Origin: Bacillota bacterium
GTDB lineage: Bacteria; Bacillota; Clostridia; Lachnospirales; Lachnospiraceae
Length of the DNA: 16,861 nt
Assembly (NCBI GenBank): GCA_023399455.1
Contig: JAEWPN010000048.1
Location: 1 to 16,861 of the forward strand
Direction: 5' to 3'
The notes under the pieces were generated by a model. The model was not told the DNA's origin. It did no database searches and was given only the letters and a program-made list of their open reading frames with translations. Made by a program: the position numbers and the translations under genes. Shown one piece after another: positions 6,455 through 12,725 of the stretch; the first letter of the stretch is position 1, and each line of letters begins with the position of its first letter.

Positions 6455-6528
6455 GGTTCACCTCTCCACAATAAATGATTTCAATACTACTCATCAAGCA
6501 ATTATTTAACTCCCAAAGCGAAATAAAT

Positions 6529-6616
6529 CCTCCAATAATGATTATTTACAATTCATCAGTAATTGTTTGGCTATACGCTAAACATTTATGATTTTCGTAA
6601 ACATCATTGTTGGAGG
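6529..6616. repeat. Long imperfect inverted repeat with nested inner repeat
   Basis: CCTCCAATAATGAT (6529-6542) and ATCATTGTTGGAGG (6603-6616) are complementary at 13 of 14 positions, and the match continues inward with TTTAC/GTAAA after a one-base offset. Inside, GTTTGGC and GCTAAAC form a second 7-bp stem (one G-T) around TATAC. The element fills most of the 169-base gap between the epimerase stop (6624) and the acetyltransferase start (6454). No T tract follows on the minus strand, so it is not a standard terminator. No flanking direct repeat is visible. Confidence 0.7.
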
Positions 6617-6623
6617 ACTACGT

Positions 6624-7673
6624 TTATATTACTTCAAATTTGTAAATGGTAGTGGTATCGTACTCTCTGTCCGGTCCGAAAACTGCTGACGGGAAGGAGG
6701 GCTCGTTTGCTGTGTCGGGATAATATTGGGTCTCCAGACATAAACCATATCTTCTGTCGTAGGCAATGCCTCCCTTTCCCGAATCCTTTGTCATGAAGTT
6801 ACCTGCATAGAATTGAACGCCCGGCAGATCTGTATAGGTTTTCATAATTCTTCCGCTGTCAGGCTCTTCCACAGTGGCGATATGCCGCAGAACGCCTTCT
6901 TCTCCATCCAGCACCCAGTTATGGTCATAGCCGCCCGTAAGCTTCAGCTGTTCGAAATCATCGTCGATTCTGTCTCCGATACGTCTGGGACTTGTAAAGT
7001 CCATAGGGGTTCCCGCCACGGGTGCGATTTCACCAGTGGGAATTGCCCCCTCTACTACCGGTGTATAATTGCCCGCGTTTATGGTAAGAACGTGATTGCA
7101 AATCTCACCCGCACCATGTCCGGCAAGGTTAAAATATGTATGATTCGTCATATTTATGATTGTATTCTTATCACTGGTCGCATGATAATGAATGCGCAGC
7201 TCGTTATCCTCTGTCAGAGTATAAGTTACCGTTATCTTCTTATTTCCCGGGAAACCCAATTCTCCGTCCTTAGTCTCCAGGGCTAAAGTGATGCTGGTCT
7301 GCGTAGCCTCTGCCACATCCCATACCTTTTTATGATAGCCCAGGTTCGCATGGCTATGCAGGTTATTCGGCCCGTCATTCACATCCAGGTTATAGGTCAC
7401 ACCCTCCAGTACAAAGGACGCGCCTGCTATACGGTTAGCATTCGGCCCTATCGTCGCTCCGTGATTGGGAGCATTGACAAAATAGCTCTCGAGCTCACCA
7501 TAGCCAAGGACTACATCTGCAAAATTACCGTTTTTATCCGGCACACAGAGACTCTGGAGAATAGCACCGTAATTGATTATCTGCGCCTGCATTCCATTTT
7601 TATTCTCCAAAGAATAAAGATTAATCACGTTTCCGTCTTTCGTCTCTCCAAACCGCGTTATTCTTACACCCAT
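6624..7673 (-). CDS. galM: Aldose 1-epimerase (galactose mutarotase)
   Basis: 349 residues, the usual length. GalM interconverts alpha and beta anomers of galactose and glucose in the cytoplasm, feeding the Leloir pathway and glycolysis. Visible signatures: GPNANRIAGASF (about 77-87), His106 in NNLHSH, the catalytic acid His178 in NMTNHTYFNLAG, Asp250 in GGYDHNWVL, and the catalytic base Glu314 in CLETQYYPDTAN. The usual NxLHGG motif reads NNLHSHANLG, a family variation. I start it at ATG 7673 (MGVRITRFGE): an earlier in-frame ATG at 7688 is part of the GGAGG ribosome binding site that sits 8 bases before 7673. It lies 37 bases after the recR stop with no terminator between, so it is probably the last gene of the pfkA-dnaX-ybaB-recR transcript. 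Confidence 0.95.
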   Translation of the reverse strand: MGVRITRFGETKDGNVINLYSLENKNGMQAQIINYGAILQSLCVPDKNGNFADVVLGYGELESYFVNAPNHGATIGPNANRIAGASFVLEGVTYNLDVNDGPNNLHSHANLGYHKKVWDVAEATQTSITLALETKDGELGFPGNKKITVTYTLTEDNELRIHYHATSDKNTIINMTNHTYFNLAGHGAGEICNHVLTINAGNYTPVVEGAIPTGEIAPVAGTPMDFTSPRRIGDRIDDDFEQLKLTGGYDHNWVLDGEEGVLRHIATVEEPDSGRIMKTYTDLPGVQFYAGNFMTKDSGKGGIAYDRRYGLCLETQYYPDTANEPSFPSAVFGPDREYDTTTIYKFEVI

Positions 7674-7710
7674 CCTAATTACCTCCATATCTTCTTTTGC
7701 TCTTATATTT

Positions 7711-8307
7711 TTATAGCTCAGTCCTTCCTTCTAAGGCACGAAGCAGCGTTACCTCATCGATGTACTCCAAGTCGCCGCCTACCGGCACTCCGCTGGCAAT
7801 TCTGGTCACTCTTATTCCTGCGGGTTTTATAAGTTTGCTGATGTACATAGCCGTAGTCTCACCTTCCAAACTGGAGTTAGTGGCTATAATCACTTCCTCC
7901 ACTTCGCCTTCCAGCCTCGCCATAAGCTCCTTCAGCTTAATATCGCTTGGACCGATACCGAGCATAGGAGAAATCGCGCCGTGAAGCACATGATATACTC
8001 CCTCATATTTGCCGGTTTTCTCATAGGCCGCCAAATCTCTGGTATTCTCTACAACCATGATGACACCATGGTTTCTTTTTTCATTCGCGCATACGGGACA
8101 TAATTCCTGATCCGTAAGCGTAAAACAGTTCTGACAGTAGCGGACATTCTCCTTCGCCTCCAATATGGTGCTCGCCAGCCGCTGCACTCTCTCTTTGGGC
8201 ATATTGATTAAATGAAACGCCAGCCTCCCCGCAGATTTCGTACCGATTCCCGGAAGCCCCGATAATTCATCGATTAATTTATTGATAGGTCCGCTGTATA
8301 GATCCAT
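7711..8307 (-). CDS. recR: Recombination mediator protein RecR
   Basis: 198 residues, standard length. RecR, with RecF and RecO, loads RecA onto gapped DNA in recombinational repair. Domains in order: an N-terminal helix-hairpin-helix (LSGLPGIGTKSAGRLAFHL, about 15-33), a four-cysteine zinc module (C58, C61, C70, C73: CQNC...CPVC), a Toprim domain beginning IMVVENTRDLAAYEKTG (83-99) with its acidic residues, and a C-terminal Walker-like segment (RIASGVPVGGDLEYIDEVTLLRAL). The start ATG overlaps the stop of the YbaB gene by one base (TAATG), with GGAGGAGG about 12 bases upstream, so translation is coupled. The order dnaX-ybaB-recR is conserved across bacteria and links replication clamp loading with gap repair. 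Confidence 0.97.
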   Translation of the reverse strand: MDLYSGPINKLIDELSGLPGIGTKSAGRLAFHLINMPKERVQRLASTILEAKENVRYCQNCFTLTDQELCPVCANEKRNHGVIMVVENTRDLAAYEKTGKYEGVYHVLHGAISPMLGIGPSDIKLKELMARLEGEVEEVIIATNSSLEGETTAMYISKLIKPAGIRVTRIASGVPVGGDLEYIDEVTLLRALEGRTEL

Positions 8308-8657
8308 TAGAACGGTAAGCCTCCTCCAAGACCTAAACCACCGGTCATCTTATTCATCACTTCCGCATTCGCCTCTTCCGCCTGACGAAGCGCTTCGTTC
8401 GTTGCCGCCACGATTAAATCTTCCAGCATCTCGATGTCTTCGGGATCTACTACCTCTGCAGAAAGTTTCACCTTCACGATTTCTTTCTTACCCGTTACCG
8501 TGACCGCAACGGCTCCGCCGCCTGCTGCTGCGGTAAATTCCTTCGTCTCCATTTCCTTCTGGTTTTCTTCCATCTGTCTTTGCATGCGCTGCGCCTGCTT
8601 CATCAGATTATTCATATTGCCCGGCATACCTCCGGAAAATCCTCCACGTTTCGCCAT
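8307..8657 (-). CDS. YbaB/EbfC family nucleoid-associated DNA-binding protein
   Basis: 116 residues, typical for YbaB/EbfC. The N-terminus is a Gly/Met-rich flexible segment (MAKRGGFSGGMPGNMNNLMK). A long helix follows (QAQRMQRQMEENQKEME), then a small beta domain with AAAGGGAVAVTVTGKKEIVKV and the conserved VDPEDIEMLEDLIVAATNEA; the tail is Gly-rich. Members form dimers shaped like tweezers that bind DNA in the nucleoid. Start ATG 8657 follows GGAGG by 11 bases and lies 26 bases after the dnaX stop. It sits between dnaX and recR, its almost universal position, where its gene is usually co-transcribed. The E. coli name is ybaB; I leave the symbol blank because the name differs among Firmicutes. 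Confidence 0.95.
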   Translation of the reverse strand: MAKRGGFSGGMPGNMNNLMKQAQRMQRQMEENQKEMETKEFTAAAGGGAVAVTVTGKKEIVKVKLSAEVVDPEDIEMLEDLIVAATNEALRQAEEANAEVMNKMTGGLGLGGGLPF

Positions 8658-8683
8658 TTAATTCATATCCTCCTATTTTTATA

Positions 8684-10255
8684 TTATTCATTTTCTATTT
8701 CTATATCCATGTGAATAAGCCTGCTCAAATCGATATACGAATCTTCAAATTCCCTATCGCTTCCTATTCCTTGCACATTCACTTCGATTTCCTTCTCCAC
8801 TGCATCAGAAATAATACGCTGCAGCTGCTCCTTATTGTCCGGGTTCTTCATCAGGTAATCGGAGGCAAGTCCGTCTGCCACCACTATCATCAGCTTGTTA
8901 TCCCCCCCCAGGCTCAGTCTGGCGTCCTTAAGATAGGTCTTCATCGGCTGATCCGTATTCATCACTATAGAGGGCCAACGCTCCACCACCGTTTTTACAT
9001 CCTCCGGAACCGCCTTTGGCAGCTCTGCTTTTGCCTTTCTTTTCTGTTCCGTCTGTCCTGCGTCCGACACACCGACGCTTTGCGGCATTGCTACGGTCAC
9101 ACCTTTTTCTACTTTATCCTCCAACTCTCTCACCCTGCCGAGCAAGGACTGTTCGTCCGTCTCCATGCTGGGCTTGCACAGTTTGATGAGCGATACTTCT
9201 ATCAATATTCTTTTCTGAGTGGCATAACGAAGCTTCCCTGAAAGCTCGGAAAAAATGCGGATATATCTTATGATCGTATCCATATCCGTCTTCTGTGCTT
9301 CTTCCTTCAGTCTTTCCAGATTCTCGCTGGACACATCTATAACATCCTCGATATCGTCGGAAGTAAGCACCAAGAGAAGGTTTCTCAAATACCATGTGAA
9401 ATCAGTCACGAACTGGGATAATTCTCTTCCTTGAATGACTATCTCTTCCAACAGCTCAACGCAGCCGGAAACGTTTCTATCCAGAACCTGCGCAAACATC
9501 CTGCTGAAAAACACCGTATCCACCGCCCCCAACACATCCAGCGCTTTATCATAGGTAAGCTCTTCACCGAAATGAAAAGCAACACACTGATCTAACAGGC
9601 TTAAGGCATCTCTCATGGAGCCGTCTGCCGTCTTGGCAATGTAGCGGAGCGCCCTGTCCTCTGCTTGTACTCCTTCAGCCTGCATCAGCTCCTTCAACCT
9701 GTCGGAAATCGTATCAATGGTAATTCTACGAAAATCATATCTCTGGCACCTGGACAATATCGTTATCGGTATCTTATGGACCTCCGTGGTCGCCAATATA
9801 AAAATGACGTAGGAAGGCGGTTCCTCCAAGGTCTTCAGCAAAGCGTTGAAGGCTCCTATAGATAGCATATGAACCTCATCGATAATATAAACCTTATATT
9901 TTCCTTCTGCCGGAGAGTAGGATACCTCATCTACAATTTCACGGATGTTATCTACACCGTTATTGGAAGCAGCATCTATCTCGATAACATTCATGCTGGC
10001 TCCCGATGCGATCGCCTTGCATAGGGCACATTCCCCGCAGGGGCTTGCATCCCTGGGGCTCTGGCAGTTTACCGCCTTGGCAAATATTTTCGCCACCGAG
10101 GTTTTTCCGGTTCCTCTCGTTCCGCAGAAAAGGTAGGCATGCCCGATGCGCTCCGCTTTTATTTGATTTTTCAATGTAGTTACTATATGGTCCTGCCCCT
10201 TGACATCTTCAAAGCCCTGAGGCCGGAACTTGCGATATAACGCGGTATAAGACAT
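8684..10255 (-). CDS. dnaX: DNA polymerase III subunit gamma/tau
   Basis: 523 residues. It is the clamp-loader ATPase of the replisome that loads the beta clamp and couples polymerases. Domain I carries the YRKFRPQ opening, Walker A GTRGTGKT (45-52), a zinc module (C64, C73, C76, C79: CGECALC), Walker B DEVH (126-129) and the SRC arginine finger (168-170). Domains II-III follow to about residue 370. The C-terminal third is a linker (KRKAKAELPKAVPEDV) and a tau-type domain (RWPSIVMNTDQPMKTYLKDA...LASDYLMKNPDNKEQLQ). I see no E. coli-type A AAA AAG slippery heptamer at the linker, so only the full-length product is expected. Start ATG 10255 is 3 bases after the phosphofructokinase stop, with GGAG in the end of that gene. 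No independent promoter is apparent. Confidence 0.97.
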   Translation of the reverse strand: MSYTALYRKFRPQGFEDVKGQDHIVTTLKNQIKAERIGHAYLFCGTRGTGKTSVAKIFAKAVNCQSPRDASPCGECALCKAIASGASMNVIEIDAASNNGVDNIREIVDEVSYSPAEGKYKVYIIDEVHMLSIGAFNALLKTLEEPPSYVIFILATTEVHKIPITILSRCQRYDFRRITIDTISDRLKELMQAEGVQAEDRALRYIAKTADGSMRDALSLLDQCVAFHFGEELTYDKALDVLGAVDTVFFSRMFAQVLDRNVSGCVELLEEIVIQGRELSQFVTDFTWYLRNLLLVLTSDDIEDVIDVSSENLERLKEEAQKTDMDTIIRYIRIFSELSGKLRYATQKRILIEVSLIKLCKPSMETDEQSLLGRVRELEDKVEKGVTVAMPQSVGVSDAGQTEQKRKAKAELPKAVPEDVKTVVERWPSIVMNTDQPMKTYLKDARLSLGGDNKLMIVVADGLASDYLMKNPDNKEQLQRIISDAVEKEIEVNVQGIGSDREFEDSYIDLSRLIHMDIEIENE

Positions 10256-10258
10256 AGT

Positions 10259-11332
10259 TTAATCTCCAAAACTTATTCCCAACATCTTGGCTTCCCTGAC
10301 GACACCGGAATCGGGAGAAACCATCTTCAGCTTTCCCGCCACCTCTTCCAGAGGAACCTTTACTATTTCCCGGTTCTTGTAGCCTACCATACACCCGTAC
10401 TCTCCATCCAAAACCATCTTACCGGCTTCTGAGCCGAGACGGCTTGCAAACACTCTGTCATACGGGCAGGGACTTCCGCCGCGCTGCGTATGCCCCGGAA
10501 CGGTAACGCGCACATCACGGCCGGTCTTTTCCCTGATTTGCTGCGCAATCTCGTAGGAAACAGAAGGGAATTTATAATTTTTTAATTTTTCTTTATATTC
10601 TTTCTTCGACAGCTTGGAGTCTTCTTTGGAAATGGCACCCTCCGCAACTGCTAAAATCGTAAATCTGCGTCCGTTTTTACTTCTTTCTTCAATTTTATGG
10701 ATTACCTTATCGATATCGTAAGGAATCTCGGGTATGAGGATAATATCGGCGCCTCCGGCGATTCCGGCGTTCAACGTCAGGAATCCAACCTTGTGCCCCA
10801 TTACCTCCACGATAAATACCCGTCCATGGGAGGCCGCTGTGGTATGAATGCAATCGATGGCTTCCGTCGCGATGTTAACAGCACTCTGAAAGCCGAAGGT
10901 CATGTCCGTCCCCCACAAATCATTGTCGATGGTCTTGGGCAGCGTCACAACATTAAGCCCTTCCTCACGCAGAAGATTGGCCGTTTTATGGGTGCCGTTT
11001 CCACCAAGAATGACAAGGCAGTCCAGACGCAGCTTGTGATAGTTCTGCTTCATCGCATCCACCTTATCGATTCCGTTCTCATCCGGTTCCTTTATCTGCT
11101 TAAAAGGCGTCCGGGAGCTTCCCAGTATGGTTCCGCCCTTTGTGAGTATCCCCGAAAAATCGGTACTGGCCAGCATGCGGAAATTGCCGTAAATCAGCCC
11201 CTTATATCCTTCTAAAAAGCCGTAAATCTCCACTCGTTCTCCACTGTTAAAAAGACATTTCCCCACTCCGCGCATTGCCGCGTTAAGAGCCTGACAATCT
11301 CCGCCGCTTGTTAGCATTCCAATTCTTTTCAT
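10259..11332 (-). CDS. 6-phosphofructokinase (PfkA superfamily, unusual donor-site signature)
   Basis: 357 residues, longer than the 320 of E. coli PfkA. It phosphorylates fructose 6-phosphate to fructose 1,6-bisphosphate in glycolysis. Visible motifs: SGGDCQALNAAMRG (9-22, where ATP enzymes usually have GGDAPGMN), GSSR (71-74), GGNGT (110-114), PKTIDND (132-138, with the catalytic Asp), VEVMGH (175-180) and GHTQRGGSPCPYDRVFASRLG. The donor site is mixed: Gly at the position that is Asp in pyrophosphate enzymes argues for ATP, but Lys in PKTIDND is typical of pyrophosphate or mixed-type enzymes, and the metal-binding Asp is Asn. The phosphoryl donor therefore stays open. Start ATG 11332 has GGAGG 8 bases upstream. 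A strong promoter lies at 11398-11426. It heads the transcript that continues into dnaX, 3 bases on. Confidence 0.93.
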   Translation of the reverse strand: MKRIGMLTSGGDCQALNAAMRGVGKCLFNSGERVEIYGFLEGYKGLIYGNFRMLASTDFSGILTKGGTILGSSRTPFKQIKEPDENGIDKVDAMKQNYHKLRLDCLVILGGNGTHKTANLLREEGLNVVTLPKTIDNDLWGTDMTFGFQSAVNIATEAIDCIHTTAASHGRVFIVEVMGHKVGFLTLNAGIAGGADIILIPEIPYDIDKVIHKIEERSKNGRRFTILAVAEGAISKEDSKLSKKEYKEKLKNYKFPSVSYEIAQQIREKTGRDVRVTVPGHTQRGGSPCPYDRVFASRLGSEAGKMVLDGEYGCMVGYKNREIVKVPLEEVAGKLKMVSPDSGVVREAKMLGISFGD

Positions 11333-11397
11333 CGGTCTTCCTCCATAAAAAATGTCTTGATTTTTTCCGAGCCTTTAAACAATTCCGTATACTACGC

Positions 11398-11426
11398 ATT
11401 TTATAGTAAACTTTATATTTTGTCAA
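11398..11426 (-). promoter_or_regulatory. Sigma-A promoter of the pfk-dnaX-ybaB-recR-galM transcript
   Basis: On the minus strand TTGACA (11426-11421), a 17-base AT-rich spacer and TAAAAT (11403-11398). Start of transcription is near 11391, leaving a leader of about 58 bases with no strong hairpin. It is divergent from the tRNA-Ser promoter about 20 bases away. Confidence 0.8.
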
Positions 11427-11443
11427 AAAATTTACCAAGCATC

Positions 11444-11472
11444 TTGCTAAAATCGAAAATATAATATAGAAT
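11444..11472 (+). promoter_or_regulatory. Probable promoter of tRNA-Ser
   Basis: TTGCTA (11444-11449), a 17-base spacer and TAGAAT (11467-11472) precede the tRNA. The predicted start near 11479 gives a 15-base 5' leader for RNase P removal. Confidence 0.5.
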
Positions 11473-11494
11473 GTAATCTGTTGAATTGCAAACT

Positions 11495-11582
11495 GGAGAT
11501 GTACCCAAGTGGCTGAAGGGTCCGGATTCGAAATCCGGTAGGTCGGTTCGCCGGCGCAAGGGTTCAAATCCCTTCATCTCCG
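11495..11582 (+). tRNA. tRNA-Ser (anticodon CGA)
   Basis: 88 bases fold into a class II cloverleaf: acceptor GGAGATG with CATCTCC, D stem CCC/GGG with the AAGTGGCTGAA loop, anticodon stem CCGGA/TCCGG with loop TTCGAAA (anticodon CGA, reading UCG), a long variable arm GTCGG-TTCG-CCGGC, T stem AAGGG/CCCTT with loop TTCAAAT, and discriminator G. The long variable arm and discriminator G are serine identity features. CCA is not encoded. It is the only plus-strand gene in the window, transcribed from its own promoter and closed by the hairpin at 11658-11699. Confidence 0.97.
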
Positions 11583-11657
11583 TTATATGATATATGGAAC
11601 AAGGACACATTTCAAAAGAAGTGATTCTATAATAATCGTTTTGTATAATCGAATAGT

Positions 11658-11699
11658 AAAAAGGAAGCTTATAAACATCATTTATTTGCTTCCTTTTTT
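11658..11699. terminator. Bidirectional rho-independent terminator
   Basis: AAAAAGGAAGC (11658-11668) pairs perfectly with GCTTCCTTTTT (11688-11698), and a further ATAAA/TTTAT closes the loop. A T run ends it on the plus strand (tRNA-Ser), and the A run gives CCTTTTTAC on the minus strand, ending the small membrane-protein gene that stops at 11732. The rest of 11583-11731 shows nothing else. Confidence 0.85.
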
Positions 11700-11731
11700 G
11701 TTATTATTTTCTTATTTAACTCATTTTACTC

Positions 11732-11971
11732 TTACTTAATTCTAATCATATAAAGGATGATCGTAACAAGGCACACCAGTATCGTTGCTATAGACAGCAT
11801 CGCATGGAAATTAACGTCCTTTTCACCCGGACCGAACCTCATCCAAAGTCCGCAAAGCAACGTGCAAGCAATTAATATAATTGAAACCCAACCTAATATT
11901 TTCATCTTTATACCCATCTGCGCGTTGCGACGCGCACTCAGATCAATAGTTGAATACGCATTTTTATTCAA
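11732..11971 (-). CDS. Small two-helix membrane protein, unknown
   Basis: 79 residues. A hydrophilic N-terminus (MNKNAYSTIDLSARRNAQ) precedes two predicted membrane helices (about 24-44 and 57-76) joined by a short loop, FGPGEKDVNFH, whose Gly-Pro-Gly and His are the only distinctive residues. I do not recognise a family. The start is TTG at 11971: AGGAGG lies 8 bases before it, and no in-frame ATG occurs until residue 20. It begins 57 bases after the TetR stop without a terminator or clear promoter between, so it is probably co-transcribed with the regulator and ends at the terminator at 11658-11699. Its neighbours suggest a role with the ABC/ECF transporter, but this is only context. Confidence 0.65.
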   Translation of the reverse strand: MNKNAYSTIDLSARRNAQMGIKMKILGWVSIILIACTLLCGLWMRFGPGEKDVNFHAMLSIATILVCLVTIILYMIRIK

Positions 11972-12028
11972 CCTTATAGCCTCCTGTATGATTAGTTTTG
12001 AACAAACATACCATCGTTTGACAAGGTC

Positions 12029-12592
12029 TTACACGCCCTGGGCTATGGTATCGATCATCATATTGAAAAGTGTCCTGCGCTCTTTAGCCTTCATAATGTC
12101 AAGCCCCGAATATTTCCTAAAGTCATCAGCACGAAAAAATACAATTTGTGAAAAAGTTGTAAGCTGATAGGCAATCGCTCTACATTCTGTTTCCGTTCGT
12201 TTATCACTGCAGCACGCCCTTATCATTGGAAGGATATAATAGGGTTCCTCAATCTCTTTTTCCAATAGAGTGTAAGGTATCGTGGCTTTTGTGTATTGGG
12301 AGTATTCTACCGTAATGTCGGACATTTTCAGCAGAAACTCGGTTAGTTTTTGCTTGGCGGGGATATTCTTTTCTTTAATTTCTTCCAATTCGACTGCACG
12401 ATTAGCGATTAACTTATCGACGGCCGCACTGATAAGCGCATCTTTTGATGAAAAATAATAATTTATCATTGCCAGATTCGCGCCGGATTCGGCAGCTATT
12501 TGACGAGCGGTAATTTTGTCCGCATTATTAGTTTCAGTTAATAGTTTCATTGTTGCGCTTAGAAGTTGTTCTTTCACATTATCATTTTGCAT
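12029..12592 (-). CDS. TetR/AcrR-family transcriptional regulator
   Basis: 187 residues, normal for the family. The N-terminal DNA-binding domain is clear: a first helix VKEQLLSATMKLLTE, then KITARQIAAESGANLAMINYYFSSKDAL (about 26-53), with the invariant-type Tyr-Tyr-Phe and Lys at the end of the recognition helix. The C-terminal ligand and dimer domain (about 60-187) is not conserved enough to name a ligand; it contains ACCSDKRTETEC. It lies directly downstream of two ABC half-transporter genes on the same strand and has its own promoter with palindromes, so autoregulation is likely and control of the transporter plausible. Start ATG 12592 is 11 bases after AGGAGG; another ATG, 5 bases closer to that site, opens a 7-codon frame that overlaps the regulator start. 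Confidence 0.92.
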   Translation of the reverse strand: MQNDNVKEQLLSATMKLLTETNNADKITARQIAAESGANLAMINYYFSSKDALISAAVDKLIANRAVELEEIKEKNIPAKQKLTEFLLKMSDITVEYSQYTKATIPYTLLEKEIEEPYYILPMIRACCSDKRTETECRAIAYQLTTFSQIVFFRADDFRKYSGLDIMKAKERRTLFNMMIDTIAQGV

Positions 12593-12609
12593 GACATAAT
12601 ATGCCTCCT

Positions 12610-12636
12610 ATTAAACACGTATTATACACGTTTAAT
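12610..12636. promoter_or_regulatory. Putative TetR operator palindrome over the transcription start
   Basis: A 27-base palindrome with 13-base arms around a central T (12623). The arms ATTAAACACGTAT and ATACACGTTTAAT match as inverted repeats at 11 of 13 positions. Length, symmetry and position between -10 and ribosome binding site suit a TetR-dimer operator for negative autoregulation. Confidence 0.6.
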
Positions 12637-12662
12637 TTATCACATAGATATACATTTGTCAA
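12634..12662 (-). promoter_or_regulatory. Promoter of the TetR regulator
   Basis: On the minus strand TTGACA (12662-12657), a 17-base spacer and TGA-TAAATT (-10 at 12639-12634, with a TG extension). Transcription would start near 12627, inside the palindrome at 12610-12636. A second TATAAT lies at about 12621-12626 but lacks a usable -35. Confidence 0.65.
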
Positions 12663-12679
12663 GAAAATATATATCTATG
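12643..12679. repeat. Second inverted repeat flanking the -35 of the TetR promoter
   Basis: CATAGATATA (12643-12652) and TATATCTATG (12670-12679) are perfect 10-base inverted repeats separated by 17 bases, with the -35 hexamer (12657-12662) in the middle. It may be a second protein-binding site; the sequence differs from the operator palindrome next to it. Confidence 0.65.
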
Positions 12680-12725
12680 AATAAATAATGCCTTAGCCGT
12701 ATTTACAATAGGTGCTTTTCTTTTA

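Noticed and set aside
6813..7286. 157-residue plus-strand frame opposite galM
   Set aside because: Antisense shadow; no ribosome binding site, while the minus strand encodes a full aldose epimerase with catalytic residues.
9095..9120. GAAAAAGG in dnaX as a possible programmed frameshift site
   Set aside because: It is not a proper X XXY YYZ heptamer in the reading frame and no stimulatory hairpin or early stop is evident.
11283..11610. Minus-strand frames across the tRNA-Ser
   Set aside because: They cover the antisense of the tRNA and the pfk promoter; no ribosome binding site and no recognisable protein features.
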